Under the pieces are notes generated by a model that ran no database searches, was not told the origin of the DNA, and saw only the letters and a program-made list of their open reading frames with translations. DNA of 64,000 nt from Candidatus Villigracilis saccharophilus. Its GTDB lineage: Bacteria; Chloroflexota; Anaerolineae; Anaerolineales; Villigracilaceae. Location of the stretch: contig JADJNA010000005.1 of assembly GCA_016709305.1 (NCBI GenBank), forward strand, positions 144,525-208,524. The letters are read 5' to 3'. Both the position numbers and the translations under genes were made by a program. Of this stretch, positions 27,464 to 37,092 are shown one piece after another (position 1 is the first letter of the stretch; every line of letters begins with the position of its first letter).

Positions 27464-27492
27464 TTGACACTGCGGGTGGTTTTCGCTATACT
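27464..27492 (+). promoter_or_regulatory. Sigma-70-type promoter of the glycan operon
   Basis: TTGACA (27464-27469), 17-base spacer, TATACT (27487-27492). The operator palindromes lie immediately downstream, so repressor binding would block initiation. Confidence 0.85.
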
Positions 27493-27494
27493 AT

Positions 27495-27519
27495 GAAAAC
27501 GCTTTCTGTAAGCGCTTAC
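27495..27519 (+). promoter_or_regulatory. LacI-family operators
   Basis: TGTAAGCGCTTACA (27508-27519 plus flanks, 27506-27519 region) is a perfect palindrome with the central CG of LacI/CcpA-type operators. GAAAACGCTTTC (27495-27506) is a second, imperfect half-match. Both lie between the -10 box and the lacI start, implying autorepression. Confidence 0.8.
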
Positions 27520-27523
27520 ATTC

Positions 27524-28552
27524 ATGGCTATCACTAACCGTTTGCCCACGATCACTGATGTAGCACAACTTGCTGGCGTTTCAATAGCCACTGTAAGTCG
27601 CGTGTTGAATGCATCCACACCTGTTGTTGAGGAAACCGCCCAACGTGTCCGTACGGCGGTGGATGAATTGCAGTTCGTACCGCGCACCGCCGCTCGTATG
27701 CTTGCCAGCCGTAAAACAAACACCATCGGTTTACTCTTTTCTGAAATTCGCGGCGCATTCTTTGCTCACCTGCTTCATGGAATTGAATCTCAACTTCGAG
27801 CCGCGGGGTATGAACTGCTTATTTATTCCACGCAAAGCGATCACCCAATAAAACGCAAGCCTTTGGGCGAACATAATACAGATGGATTGCTTGTTTTTAC
27901 TGCCAGTCTTGAGAAAGAAGAACTTCGCAGGTTAAACAAGATTAACTTTCCACTGGTTCTTATGCATCAGACCCCACCTGAGGGAATGAACATTCCCGTA
28001 ATTACAATTGAAAATAAAGACGGCGCCGAATTGCTGGTCAGTCATTTGATTGAGAAGCATGGTCGGCGCCGAATTGTTTTTTTGCAAGGCCCCGCAGGGC
28101 ACGAGGATTCTCAATGGCGTGAGCGCGGTTATCGAGATGCGCTTGAATCACATGGAATTCCATTTGATCCTGAGCTCGTTGTTTCAGGTGAATTTGATGA
28201 AGAGCAGGCCTTTGCCGCAATGCAGAAGTTGCTTCTGGATGGTATTGACTTCGATGCTGTCTTTTCAGGTGATGATGATGCCGCTATTGGTGTGTATCGC
28301 GCCCTCAAAATGACCAACCGCATCATCCCTGACGATGTGGCTGTTGTCGGTTTCGATGATGTTCAGTTTTCCCGATACATTTCCCCCGCGCTGACGACGG
28401 TCCGTGCGCCGATCGAAGAAGTAGGGCGCGAAGCTGTCCGCCAGCTGATCCGCTTATTGAACGGCGAGCAGGCTCAAAGTCTGGTATTGATGCGCACAGA
28501 TCTGGTCATCCGCGAATCGTGTGGATGTGGTCCAAAGGAGGTCAATCCATAA
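27524..28552 (+). CDS. LacI-family sugar-responsive repressor
   Basis: A 342-residue repressor. The helix-turn-helix and hinge are PTITDVAQLAGVSIATVSRV and RTAARMLASRKTNTIGLLF. The periplasmic-binding-protein-like sensor domain follows, with VVGFDDVQFSRYISPALTTV near the C-terminus. It binds the palindromic operators just upstream of its own start. The leader is short with no clear ribosome site. It is the first gene of the sugar ABC operon, so the sugar imported probably acts as inducer. Confidence 0.93.
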   Translation: MAITNRLPTITDVAQLAGVSIATVSRVLNASTPVVEETAQRVRTAVDELQFVPRTAARMLASRKTNTIGLLFSEIRGAFFAHLLHGIESQLRAAGYELLIYSTQSDHPIKRKPLGEHNTDGLLVFTASLEKEELRRLNKINFPLVLMHQTPPEGMNIPVITIENKDGAELLVSHLIEKHGRRRIVFLQGPAGHEDSQWRERGYRDALESHGIPFDPELVVSGEFDEEQAFAAMQKLLLDGIDFDAVFSGDDDAAIGVYRALKMTNRIIPDDVAVVGFDDVQFSRYISPALTTVRAPIEEVGREAVRQLIRLLNGEQAQSLVLMRTDLVIRESCGCGPKEVNP

Positions 28553-28617
28553 ATTTATATTGCCAATCAATTTTCCATTTGCCCCAATCTAATGACCAAA
28601 GAAAAAGGAGATAGAAG

Positions 28618-29913
28618 ATGAAAAAAGTGTTTGGCTTACTCAGTGTTCTAATGATCCTCAGTATATTATTGTCTGCGTGCGGCGGATCCAGTGCCGCAAC
28701 AGATGTAAAAGTATTGCGCGTGTGGGTTCAATGGGGTGACAACCCTGCCCAGATCCAAACTCTCTTTGACAAATACACGGCCGAGACAGGCATCAAAGTT
28801 GAAGTGACTGCCCCGCTCGCCGATGACAAGATCCTGCCCGCGCTCACTGGTTCCGAGCCGCCCGATGTTCTGGTCTTGAGTGGCGGTGACCTGGCGAAGT
28901 CCTTCTATAAGGAAGGCTTGGTGGATGAACTATCCGGCGCGATCAAAGCAGGCAATATTGATATGGCGGATTTTTACACCGCTCCATTGACTCAATGTCA
29001 GCAAGGCGATTTGATCCTCTGCCTGCCATGGGGCACCGATGCATACGCCTTGTTCTGGAATAAGGATATGTTCGAAGCCGCAGGATTAGACCCTGAAGTC
29101 CCACCGGCTACGATGGAAGAATTGGTTGAGTTCGCTGACAAGCTCACCGTTGTTGGCGCGGATGGAACGATTGAGCAGATCGGCTTCATCCCGAATCATT
29201 CTTGGAGTCACACAGATCTTTACGTCCGCAACTTTGGCGGATTCTGGTACAGCGACGATGGTTCGACGCTCACTGCCAACAGCCAGCCCATGATTGATGC
29301 GCTCACATGGCAGCAACAGTTCTTCACCAAATACGGTGTGGATAATGTCCAGGCTTTCTCCTCAGGCTTCGGTGAGTATGGTTCACCTGATGCGCCCTTC
29401 TATGCTGGCAAAGTTGCCATGATGGTCGAAGGTGAATGGCAGACAGGACCGAACTTCATCCCTGCACTGAAACCCGAATTGAATTACGGTGTGACTGCTT
29501 TCCCGCCCCCTGCCGATCATCCTGAACGCGCTGGCACAATCGTTAATCAAGGCACTGCGGTGGTAATTCCTTCTGGTGCTCCTAACAAAGATGCCTCTGC
29601 CAAACTTCTGGCGTGGATGATGTCTCCTGCCATTGTGGCGGAAGAGTTCTGCTTCAATGCCAACCTGCCCACCAGCAAGAAGGCTGCTGAAGATCCTTGC
29701 TTCAAGGAATTAGGCGACAAGTTCCAGGTCTTTGTGGACCTAATGTCAAGTAAGAATGCTTTTGCCGTACTCACCACTCCACTTTCGTTTGAATTAAATG
29801 ACGCTCTAGGTTCCGCTGAAGAAGAGATATTGCTCACAGGCGCAGACCCGAAAGAATTGCTGGACGCGATCCAGGCTGAGTTTGAACCAAAATTAAAAGA
29901 GGCAATGAAGTAA
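28618..29913 (+). CDS. Carbohydrate ABC transporter substrate-binding lipoprotein
   Basis: A 431-residue family 1 (MalE/UgpB-type) binding protein. The lipobox LLSACGG gives a lipidated Cys at about residue 20. The body shows VWVQWGDNPAQIQTLFDKYT, LCLPWGTDAYALFWNKDMFE and APFYAGKVAMMVEGEWQ, then AAEDPCFKELGDKF, typical of oligosaccharide binders. AAAGGAGATAGAAG precedes the ATG. Two permeases follow, separated by a strong hairpin (29924-29958) that should lower permease expression relative to this protein. No ATPase is encoded nearby, so a shared MsiK/MalK-like ATPase is implied. Confidence 0.92.
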   Translation: MKKVFGLLSVLMILSILLSACGGSSAATDVKVLRVWVQWGDNPAQIQTLFDKYTAETGIKVEVTAPLADDKILPALTGSEPPDVLVLSGGDLAKSFYKEGLVDELSGAIKAGNIDMADFYTAPLTQCQQGDLILCLPWGTDAYALFWNKDMFEAAGLDPEVPPATMEELVEFADKLTVVGADGTIEQIGFIPNHSWSHTDLYVRNFGGFWYSDDGSTLTANSQPMIDALTWQQQFFTKYGVDNVQAFSSGFGEYGSPDAPFYAGKVAMMVEGEWQTGPNFIPALKPELNYGVTAFPPPADHPERAGTIVNQGTAVVIPSGAPNKDASAKLLAWMMSPAIVAEEFCFNANLPTSKKAAEDPCFKELGDKFQVFVDLMSSKNAFAVLTTPLSFELNDALGSAEEEILLTGADPKELLDAIQAEFEPKLKEAMK

Positions 29914-29923
29914 ATTCCAAAGC

Positions 29924-29958
29924 AAGTCCCTAAAGTTCTTATAGAACTTTAGGGACTT
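29924..29958 (+). terminator. Attenuating hairpin between binding protein and permease
   Basis: Arms AAGTCCCTAAAGTTCT and its exact complement, 16 bp, loop TAT; no strong T-run. It lies 11 nt after the binding-protein stop. The central 31 bp resembles a palindrome inside the ceramidase-like gene (47611-47641). Confidence 0.75.
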
Positions 29959-29989
29959 ATGCTTATCTCTTGAAAACGGAGCGTAGAAA

Positions 29990-30958
29990 ATGACCGAACC
30001 AACTACCTCGCAAGGCAGAAAGAATTTCAAACTCCCATTTGGATGGAAGTTTCCCGATAAAGTCGTTTGGACGAAACGCACCAAAGCCGACTTCCGTACG
30101 GGCATGTTATTTCTTTCACCCTGGCTGATCGGCTTTCTCGCTTTTACGCTCTACCCCATGGTTGTCTCTTTTTACTACAGCTTCACCATCTACCATTCAA
30201 GGCGCGCACCTGAATGGATCGGTCTGCAAAATTATAAAGATTTGCTTACAGATGAAAAATTCTGGATCGCGCTCAACAACACCATGTATATGGTTGCCAT
30301 CGCTGTGCCGCTCGGATTATTCGCTTCATTTCTTTGTGCGGTATTACTAAATCTCAAAGTGCGCGGACAGGCTTTTTATCGCGTTGTTTATTTTCTTCCA
30401 TCGATTGTCCCGACCGTGGCTGGTACGATTCTTTTTCTCTGGCTGCTCAATCCGCAGGTGGGATTGGTAAATACGCTTCTCGCTCAAATTGGCATTGACG
30501 GCCCCAACTGGATGGCTGACCCGAACTGGTCCAAGCCCGCTTTGATCCTGCTTGGTATGTGGGGCATGGGCGGTACGATCATTATCTATCTTTCAGGCTT
30601 GCAGGATGTGCCTCAAAGCCTGATCGAAGCCGCCGAGTTGGACGGCGCGAACTGGTTACAACGTTTATGGCATATCACCATCCCCATGGTCTCGCCCATT
30701 ACGCTCTTTAATCTCATTACGGGCATGATCGGCATGTTCCAATATTTTGCGCAAGCCTATGTGGTCGGCGGCGGTGACAGCCTCGGGCGCCCGCTCAACT
30801 CGACGCTTTTTTACAGCGTCTATCTCTATCAAAACGCCTTCCTATTCTTGAAGATGGGCTACGCCTCCGCGATGGCCTGGATCTTGTTCATCATCATTTT
30901 GATCTTCACGCTCCTGCTGCTAAAAGTGAGCGATAGATTTACCTACTATGCGGGATGA
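29990..30958 (+). CDS. Carbohydrate ABC transporter permease (MalF-like)
   Basis: A 322-residue membrane protein with six helices. It carries the family opening MLFLSPWLIGFLAFTLYPM and the EAA-loop LIEAAELDGANWLQRLWHIT with IPMVSP, which contacts the ATPase. Ribosome site GGAGCGTAGAAA. It is coupled with the following permease, whose start lies next to or within the end of this gene. Confidence 0.92.
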   Translation: MTEPTTSQGRKNFKLPFGWKFPDKVVWTKRTKADFRTGMLFLSPWLIGFLAFTLYPMVVSFYYSFTIYHSRRAPEWIGLQNYKDLLTDEKFWIALNNTMYMVAIAVPLGLFASFLCAVLLNLKVRGQAFYRVVYFLPSIVPTVAGTILFLWLLNPQVGLVNTLLAQIGIDGPNWMADPNWSKPALILLGMWGMGGTIIIYLSGLQDVPQSLIEAAELDGANWLQRLWHITIPMVSPITLFNLITGMIGMFQYFAQAYVVGGGDSLGRPLNSTLFYSVYLYQNAFLFLKMGYASAMAWILFIIILIFTLLLLKVSDRFTYYAG

Positions 30959-30962
30959 CAGC

Positions 30963-32096
30963 ATGACAAATATTCCCGCTTCTTCCTCAACCCCCAATCT
31001 GATTCAACAACCCGATCAGGGTCGCCGCTCTGAAAAACAGTCGCGCAAAATCCGTGATATCTTCACATCCACCATCAGCCATGGACTGCTCATCTTCGTC
31101 GGCTTGTTCTTCGCCGTTCCGTTTTTGTGGATGTTGCTGACCGCTTTCAAATCGGACCAAGATGTCTTTCACTCCCCACCGCGCTGGCTGCCTTTTGACA
31201 ATGTCCGCGTGGATGTGAATGGCGAACAGCTTGCGCTCTACAATGTAAAGACAGAGAATGGAATGAAGGAACTGGCGCTGATCAAGATCATCGAAGGCGT
31301 TGGCACCTTCGTTGACCCTGCCCAGCCTGAAAAGATCATTGAGTATGAGATCCAGCAAGGCGCCGAAAGGATTGCCGAGCCGATCATGGAAATTTCCTTC
31401 CGCTGGCAAAACTTTCCCGACGCCATGAACCGCGGCAGCCGCCCCGGTGTGGGAGCCAGTTTTTGGGTCTATTTCAAGAACAGCCTTATCATCGCCTTTT
31501 TTTCGATCATTGGCACGCTGGTTTCAAATGCGCCGGTTGCATATGCCTTTGCCCGTATAAAATTCCCCGGACGTGATTTTTTATTTGTCATCATTCTCGC
31601 CACCATGATGCTTCCCTTCCAGGTGACGATGATCCCCATTTATCTTTTATTCAATGACACACTCGGCTGGGGCGATACTTTTCTGCCGCTCATCATCCCA
31701 ACTTTCTTCGCTAACGCCTGGGATGTATTCCTGCTCCGCCAATTCTTTAGAACCATTCCCGAGGAAATGTGTGATGCGGCCCGTGTCGATGGCGCATCGG
31801 AATGGCAGATATTCTCCCAAATCGTTCTTCCTCTATCTACACCCGTCCTTGCTACTGTTACGGTTTTCACCTTCCTTTGGGCGTGGAATGACTTTACGGG
31901 ACCGCTGCTCTTCCTTAATAGTCCGCGCAACTTTACGATGGCGCTCGGCTTGCAGGATTTTCAGGGACAGAAAACCATTGTCTGGAATCAACTCATGGCC
32001 GCCGCCACAGTTTTTACCATCCCGATCATCATCGCCTTCTTCTTTGCACAGAAGACCTTCATACAAGGCATTAAATTGACAGGATCAAAAGAATAA
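30963..32096 (+). CDS. Carbohydrate ABC transporter permease (MalG-like) with extracytoplasmic insert
   Basis: A 377-residue permease, about 90 longer than usual. After the first helix (LLIFVGLFFAVPFLWMLLTAF) and KSDQDVFHSPPRWLPF come about 90 residues of polar sequence (VRVDVNGEQLALYNVKTENG onward). The insert is predicted to face outside and precedes the normal core. The EAA-loop is MCDAARVDGASEWQIFSQI. Start 30963 is chosen by a GGGATGACAGC site; ATG 30948 overlaps the previous stop. It shares one base with the GH5 start. Confidence 0.9.
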   Translation: MTNIPASSSTPNLIQQPDQGRRSEKQSRKIRDIFTSTISHGLLIFVGLFFAVPFLWMLLTAFKSDQDVFHSPPRWLPFDNVRVDVNGEQLALYNVKTENGMKELALIKIIEGVGTFVDPAQPEKIIEYEIQQGAERIAEPIMEISFRWQNFPDAMNRGSRPGVGASFWVYFKNSLIIAFFSIIGTLVSNAPVAYAFARIKFPGRDFLFVIILATMMLPFQVTMIPIYLLFNDTLGWGDTFLPLIIPTFFANAWDVFLLRQFFRTIPEEMCDAARVDGASEWQIFSQIVLPLSTPVLATVTVFTFLWAWNDFTGPLLFLNSPRNFTMALGLQDFQGQKTIVWNQLMAAATVFTIPIIIAFFFAQKTFIQGIKLTGSKE

Positions 32097-33508
32097 TGGA
32101 ACTCCTCAAAGTCTCGAATGGACAGATCGTCACCCAATCCAACAAACCAATGCGCCTGCGCGGCTGGAATGTTGGCGGCTGGCTTAACATGGAAGACTTT
32201 ATCGATGGCTTCGTCGGCGCGGAGCATAACTTGCGCGCAACTATGTCGCGCATCCTAGGCAGGGACAAGGCGCAATTTTTCTTTGACCGCCTGCTTGACC
32301 ACTTCTTCACCGAAGAGGATGTCAAAGCGATGGCAAAACTCGGCGCGAATGTGATTCGCATCCCTTTCAATTACCGTCACTTCGAGCGGGATGAACAGCC
32401 CTTCGAATACCTCGAAGACGGATTCAAACGCCTCGACCAAGCCTTTGCCTGGTGCACCAAACATGGCATGTACGTCATCCTTGACTTTCACGCGGTGCAA
32501 GGCTGGCACAACCCAGACTGGCATAGTGACAATGCCCACGTGCATATTTTGCTTTACCAGCACAAACACTTTCAAGACCGTTTTGTCGGTTTGTGGAAGG
32601 AAATGGCGAAACGATATAAGAATCATCCTGCGCTTGCGGGCTACGACTTAATGAACGAACCCTGCACACGGGTTCAATATGATGAATATGATTCAGATAA
32701 TTACAACTGGGACGCATTGAATGCTGTCCATCACAAAGCGGCTCAAGCCATTCGTGAGATTGATTCAAAGCACCTCGTCTTTGTCGAAGGCGATAACTTC
32801 GCCTGTGAATTTGACGGCTTGGACGTGACCTTCGACGACAACCTCGTGGTCAGTTCGCACAACTACATGTCCCCGACTGGCGGCGGAAGCCCTTACCCTG
32901 GTGAAATTGACGGGTTGTATTGGAACCGTGACATCGTCGCCGCGGAGTTTGGAATGCACAGCGCTACACGCCTAGCCTTCAAACATCGCAAGCCGATCTT
33001 TGTTGGTGAGTTTGGCACGTGGTATGCGGGTCATCCTGAAGCGCTCCACTACCGCGCCGCCGCACTGGATGATCAGCTTGGCGTGTTCGACTCAGCGGGA
33101 GTCCACTGGGCGATATGGACATGGAAGGATATCGCTTCGATGGGGACATATAACATTGACCCTGAATCGGAATATGCGCGGTTGATCACGCCGATCATGA
33201 AGGCAAAGCAGGAAGCCGCGGATTGGGAAGGTGAAATGCCCAATGGCAGTGTTGCGAAAGCGATGAAAAATTCAGCAGACGCGATCGATGCCTATTTGGC
33301 ACAAACCAACCTCAAAGTCCAGATTGACCGGCGCTGGTTCGCGCAATATACGTTGTTCGGTTACCTCGCTCAATTCCTGCAAGTGCCGTATACGAATCTG
33401 TTCAAACATAAATCAGAAAAAGAATTGGACGAAATGCTCAGCGCGTTCGCGTTGAAGAATTGCGTCCAAAATAAAATCATTACAAAGGTATTGAAAAAAC
33501 ATCTATGA
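32096..33508 (+). CDS. GH5-family glycoside hydrolase (exo-beta-glucanase-like)
   Basis: A 470-residue TIM-barrel hydrolase without a signal peptide, so intracellular. The acid/base is the Glu in AGYDLMNEPCT (about residue 187) and the nucleophile the Glu in KPIFVGEFGTWY (about 305). Opening RLRGWNVGGWLNMEDFIDGF and GANVIRIPFNYRHF are typical of the GH5 beta-1,3/1,6-glucosidase-like group. It overlaps the permease stop by one base and the GH1 start by four. The substrate is likely a beta-glucan or beta-glucoside fragment brought in by the ABC system. Confidence 0.85.
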   Translation: MELLKVSNGQIVTQSNKPMRLRGWNVGGWLNMEDFIDGFVGAEHNLRATMSRILGRDKAQFFFDRLLDHFFTEEDVKAMAKLGANVIRIPFNYRHFERDEQPFEYLEDGFKRLDQAFAWCTKHGMYVILDFHAVQGWHNPDWHSDNAHVHILLYQHKHFQDRFVGLWKEMAKRYKNHPALAGYDLMNEPCTRVQYDEYDSDNYNWDALNAVHHKAAQAIREIDSKHLVFVEGDNFACEFDGLDVTFDDNLVVSSHNYMSPTGGGSPYPGEIDGLYWNRDIVAAEFGMHSATRLAFKHRKPIFVGEFGTWYAGHPEALHYRAAALDDQLGVFDSAGVHWAIWTWKDIASMGTYNIDPESEYARLITPIMKAKQEAADWEGEMPNGSVAKAMKNSADAIDAYLAQTNLKVQIDRRWFAQYTLFGYLAQFLQVPYTNLFKHKSEKELDEMLSAFALKNCVQNKIITKVLKKHL

Positions 33509-34827
33509 CCACTTATAAATTCCCTCACAATTTTTTCTGGGGCGCAGCCTCCGCCTCTTATCAAGTGGAAGGCGCGTGGAATGAAGACGGCAAAGGCGAG
33601 TCGATTTGGGACCGCTTCAGCCACACGCCCGGAAAGATCGAAGATAACCTGACGGGCGATGTCGCCTGTGACCATTATCACCGCTATGAAGAAGATATTG
33701 CCCTCATGCGTCAGCTTGGACTCAAAGCCTATCGCTTCTCCATCGGCTGGGCGCGTGTCCTGCCCAATGGACGCGGACGCATCAATCCCAAGGGACTCGC
33801 CTTCTACGACCGCCTCGTGGATGCGTTATGCGCTGCAAACATCGAGCCGTTTTTAACTCTCTATCACTGGGATCTGCCGCAAGCATTGCAGGATGCAGGC
33901 GGTTGGGAGAATCGCAACACCGCGTCTGCCTTCGCTGATTACTCCGCGCTGATGGTCAAACGTCTTGGTGACCGGGTCAAATACTGGACGACTTTCAATG
34001 AACCCAGCGTTGTCGCGTTTGACGGCAATCTTTCTGGCGAACATGCCCCAGGGATTCAAGACCCGCGCATCACCTATCAAGTGGCGCATAACCTGATGGT
34101 CGCGCACGGGCTTGGAGTACAGGCCATTCGCGCCGCAAATTCAAAAGTGGATGTGGGCATCGTCCTTAATTTGTGGATGGCCGACCCCGCCACCGACGCG
34201 CCCGAAGATATTGCCGCCGCCGAAACTGCCTGGGATCGCAGCGAAACCCTTTTCCTCGACCCGATCTTCAAGGGACATTATCCCCTGGCTGCGTATGAAT
34301 TGGTTGGCGAGAACATGCCGAAGATACAGGATGGCGACATGGCATTAATCTCGCAGGAACTCGATTATGTCGGCATCAATTTCTATTCCCAGGATCTTGT
34401 CAGCGCCACGCAGGAAATTGACAGCGTGCCTGGTTCTGAATATACAGAAATGGGCTGGGAAGTTTGCGCGCCTGCCCTGCGGCGGATGCTTGTGAAAGTA
34501 AACAACAATTACAAACTGCCCCCGATCTACATCACCGAAAACGGCTCGGCATTCAAGGATGAAGTCAGCGCCGATGGAAAGATCCACGACCCGCGCCGTC
34601 TCGATTATTTGCGACAACATTTCATTCAGACCCGCCTCGCCATGCAGGACGGTGTCGATATTCGCGGATACATGGTCTGGTCGCTCATGGATAATTTTGA
34701 ATGGGGGCATGGCTTTACAAAACGCTTCGGGCTGATCCGCGTGGATTATGAAACGCAAAAGCGCACGGTCAAAGATTCTGGCGAATGGTATGCGGAAGTG
34801 ACAAGAACAAATTCCGTGACGGGATAG
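33505..34827 (+). CDS. GH1 beta-glucosidase
   Basis: A 440-residue intracellular retaining beta-glycosidase. Signature opening FFWGAASASYQVEGAW with GKGESIWDRFSH. The acid/base Glu is in TTFNEPSV (about 165) and the nucleophile Glu in PIYITENGSAF (about 350). The aglycone-site WSLMDNFEWGHGFTKRFG is complete. No Ser/Lys phosphate-binding loop is obvious, arguing for non-phosphorylated beta-glucosides. Coupled to GH5 by ATGA. A weak CCCGC/GCGGG hairpin follows the stop. Confidence 0.95.
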   Translation: MTTYKFPHNFFWGAASASYQVEGAWNEDGKGESIWDRFSHTPGKIEDNLTGDVACDHYHRYEEDIALMRQLGLKAYRFSIGWARVLPNGRGRINPKGLAFYDRLVDALCAANIEPFLTLYHWDLPQALQDAGGWENRNTASAFADYSALMVKRLGDRVKYWTTFNEPSVVAFDGNLSGEHAPGIQDPRITYQVAHNLMVAHGLGVQAIRAANSKVDVGIVLNLWMADPATDAPEDIAAAETAWDRSETLFLDPIFKGHYPLAAYELVGENMPKIQDGDMALISQELDYVGINFYSQDLVSATQEIDSVPGSEYTEMGWEVCAPALRRMLVKVNNNYKLPPIYITENGSAFKDEVSADGKIHDPRRLDYLRQHFIQTRLAMQDGVDIRGYMVWSLMDNFEWGHGFTKRFGLIRVDYETQKRTVKDSGEWYAEVTRTNSVTG

Positions 34828-34920
34828 TTTCCCCGCCGCTTGAATTGCGGGTTTAAGGTTGAGGGTACCCGCGTAAATTTCAAACCCTATAACCTCCAAA
34901 TCATTTTATGGAGGCTCCGA

Positions 34921-36091
34921 ATGGGACACCACGACGAACGAACAAGAACATCTGTACGACCATGATCATGATGAACATGGGCACGATCATCCACACCCGC
35001 ATGAGCATCATGAGCCTGAGCATGCCCACGATCACGACCACGAGCACGACCATGAGCACGACCATGAGCACGATCATGGTCATTCTCACTCCAACAATCC
35101 TTTTCTCGCGTGGATTCAACATCTCTTCATCCCGCACAGCCACGGGCATCAACAAGCCGCGCTTGACCCAAACCTCGCAACCGATCGCGGCATGTGGGCG
35201 TTGAAGATTTCACTGGCTGGTTTGCTGGTAACCGCCGTCTTTCAAGTGGTTATCGTCATTGTTAGCGGGAGCGTTGCGCTGCTCGCCGACACCATCCACA
35301 ACTTCTCCGACGCGCTGACTGCCATTCCGCTCGGTCTTGCCTTTTGGCTCTCGCGCCGTGCGCGGAATAATCGATATACCTACGGCTACGGACGTGCTGA
35401 AGATATAGCGGGTGTCATCATCGTTTTGATGATCGCTTTTAGCGCATTCGAAGCCATCCGCCAATCTGTTCTGCGCCTGATCGAACCACAGCCCATCACC
35501 AATCTCAGCTGGGTTGCCGCCGCGGCGATCATTGGTTTCATTGGCAACGAAATGGTTGCAGTCTTTCGTATCAAGGTCGGCAAGGAGATCGGTTCCGCCG
35601 CGCTCATTGCGGATGGCTATCATGCCCGCACAGACGGATTTACATCGCTTGCGGTTCTCGCTGGAGCAATTGGTGTCTGGCTTGGTTTCCCGTTGCTCGA
35701 CCCCATTATCGGACTTGGCATTGGCATCGCCATCCTCGGCATTGTTTGGAAAACCGCGCAGGATATGTGGCACCGCATGATGGACGCTGTTGACCCCGCT
35801 ATCTATGAAGAGTTCAAACATATCGCATCGCACGTCAACGGCGTGATGGATGTGCATGGAGCGGCGATCCGCTGGGTGGGGCATCGTCTGTGGGGTGAAA
35901 TGCATGTTACTGTGGATTGCAAGTTGACCGTCCTGCAGGGACACTTCATCACCGAGAAAGTGCGGCACGATCTCTTTCACGAATTTCCCGCACTGATCGA
36001 AGTTGTCGTTCATGCCGACCCGTGCGAATGTGATCAGTCTGTTGAATATCATCCAGCATCACATCATCACTTTTTACCTGCCGCAGATTAA
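34921..36091 (+). CDS. Cation diffusion facilitator (Zn/Co/Cd exporter) with His-rich N-terminus, one frameshift
   Basis: A CDF metal/proton antiporter. The membrane core (open from 35192) shows SVALLADTIHNFSDALTAIP with the HxxxD site, NRYTYGYGRAEDIAG, and ALIADGYHARTDGFTSLAV with the second HxxxD site. The cytoplasmic C-terminal domain ends in a His tail. Upstream, a ribosome site TGGAGGCTCCGA precedes ATG 34921 (MGHHDE). After six codons an extra base near 34936-34943, within ACGAACGAAC, throws out of frame a long Asp/His/Glu-rich segment of over 50 residues that then runs into the core. Without correction only the truncated product from 35192 is encoded. Confidence 0.85.
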
Positions 36092-37092
36092 TGATCGAAA
36101 CAGGTGTCTCCTACTTTGCCAACGGCTGGCTTCATCACTTTGAGCGCGACCTCGAAGATATCCTCGCGCATCACTGTACCTACATCGTGCATAGCTTCAG
36201 CGAGAACGAATTGATCTTCGCGCGCAAGCGCAACGAAACATTTTTTCGTAAAACGCGCGATGCGGGTCTCGGCTGTTGGGCGAATCCCTGGGCAGTGATG
36301 GGACTCTTCGGCGGCGAGCAATTCAGCGCCTTCGTGCCGCGCAACCCGGATGCCTGCCAAATTCTTTCCACGGGTCAGCGCGCACCTGCCGCCTGCCCAT
36401 CCGCGCATGAAACCCAAGCCGCCATGAAATATTGGGTCGATGCCGCAATCGACTCGGGAGCCGATACTTTATTTTGGGACGAGCCGCATCTCTACATTCC
36501 AGATTGGGACGACCTGCACTTTGCCTCGGACGACGCCTTTGCCTGTTTCTGTCCGAGATGCCGTGACTCGTTCCAGACTCGCTTCGGCCAACCTATGCCG
36601 GATGAATTGACTTCCGAAATGCGTCTCTTTCGCGAAGAGACGATGATCAACTTTCTTTCCGAGATGATCGGTTATGCCAAAAACAAAGGCGCGAAGAATG
36701 CCATCACGTTATTGCCTGTGGACGATGAATCCAACGAATCAATTCCATGGAATCAAGTCGCAGACATTCGCGGAATCGACATCTTCGGTACCGATCCTTA
36801 TTGGTTCCTGCACGGCAAAGATTGCGAAGATTATGTCGCTGCGCAAATGAAGCGCACCATGGATATTTGCGGGCCGCGCGGCTTGACTCCGCATTTTTGG
36901 GCGCAGGGGTTTGGAGTCCCGTCAGGCAGGGAAAATGAACTCGACACAGGATTCACTCTCGCCGTGGAAAGAGGCGCAAGGTCAATTGCCGTATGGGGCA
37001 TGCATGGCAACGCCGCGTATGAGGGCGCATCCGAAAACCCCGAAGCCGTGTGGGATGTGGTTGGCAGGACATTTGGGAGACTGCGAAGGTGA
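36091..37092 (+). CDS. Uncharacterised, possible TIM-barrel glycoside-processing protein
   Basis: A 333-residue soluble protein that I cannot assign to a named family. Alternating strand/helix pattern and acidic residues at strand ends (ADTLFWDEPHLY at about residue 130; GIDIFGTDPYWFL at about 225; SIAVWGMHGNAAY at about 300) suggest a (beta/alpha)8 barrel. A CFCPRCRDSF motif (about 151-160) may bind metal. It shares one base with the CDF stop and overlaps the acetyltransferase by GTGA, so it is tightly embedded in the sugar operon. Function open. Confidence 0.6.
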   Translation: MIETGVSYFANGWLHHFERDLEDILAHHCTYIVHSFSENELIFARKRNETFFRKTRDAGLGCWANPWAVMGLFGGEQFSAFVPRNPDACQILSTGQRAPAACPSAHETQAAMKYWVDAAIDSGADTLFWDEPHLYIPDWDDLHFASDDAFACFCPRCRDSFQTRFGQPMPDELTSEMRLFREETMINFLSEMIGYAKNKGAKNAITLLPVDDESNESIPWNQVADIRGIDIFGTDPYWFLHGKDCEDYVAAQMKRTMDICGPRGLTPHFWAQGFGVPSGRENELDTGFTLAVERGARSIAVWGMHGNAAYEGASENPEAVWDVVGRTFGRLRR

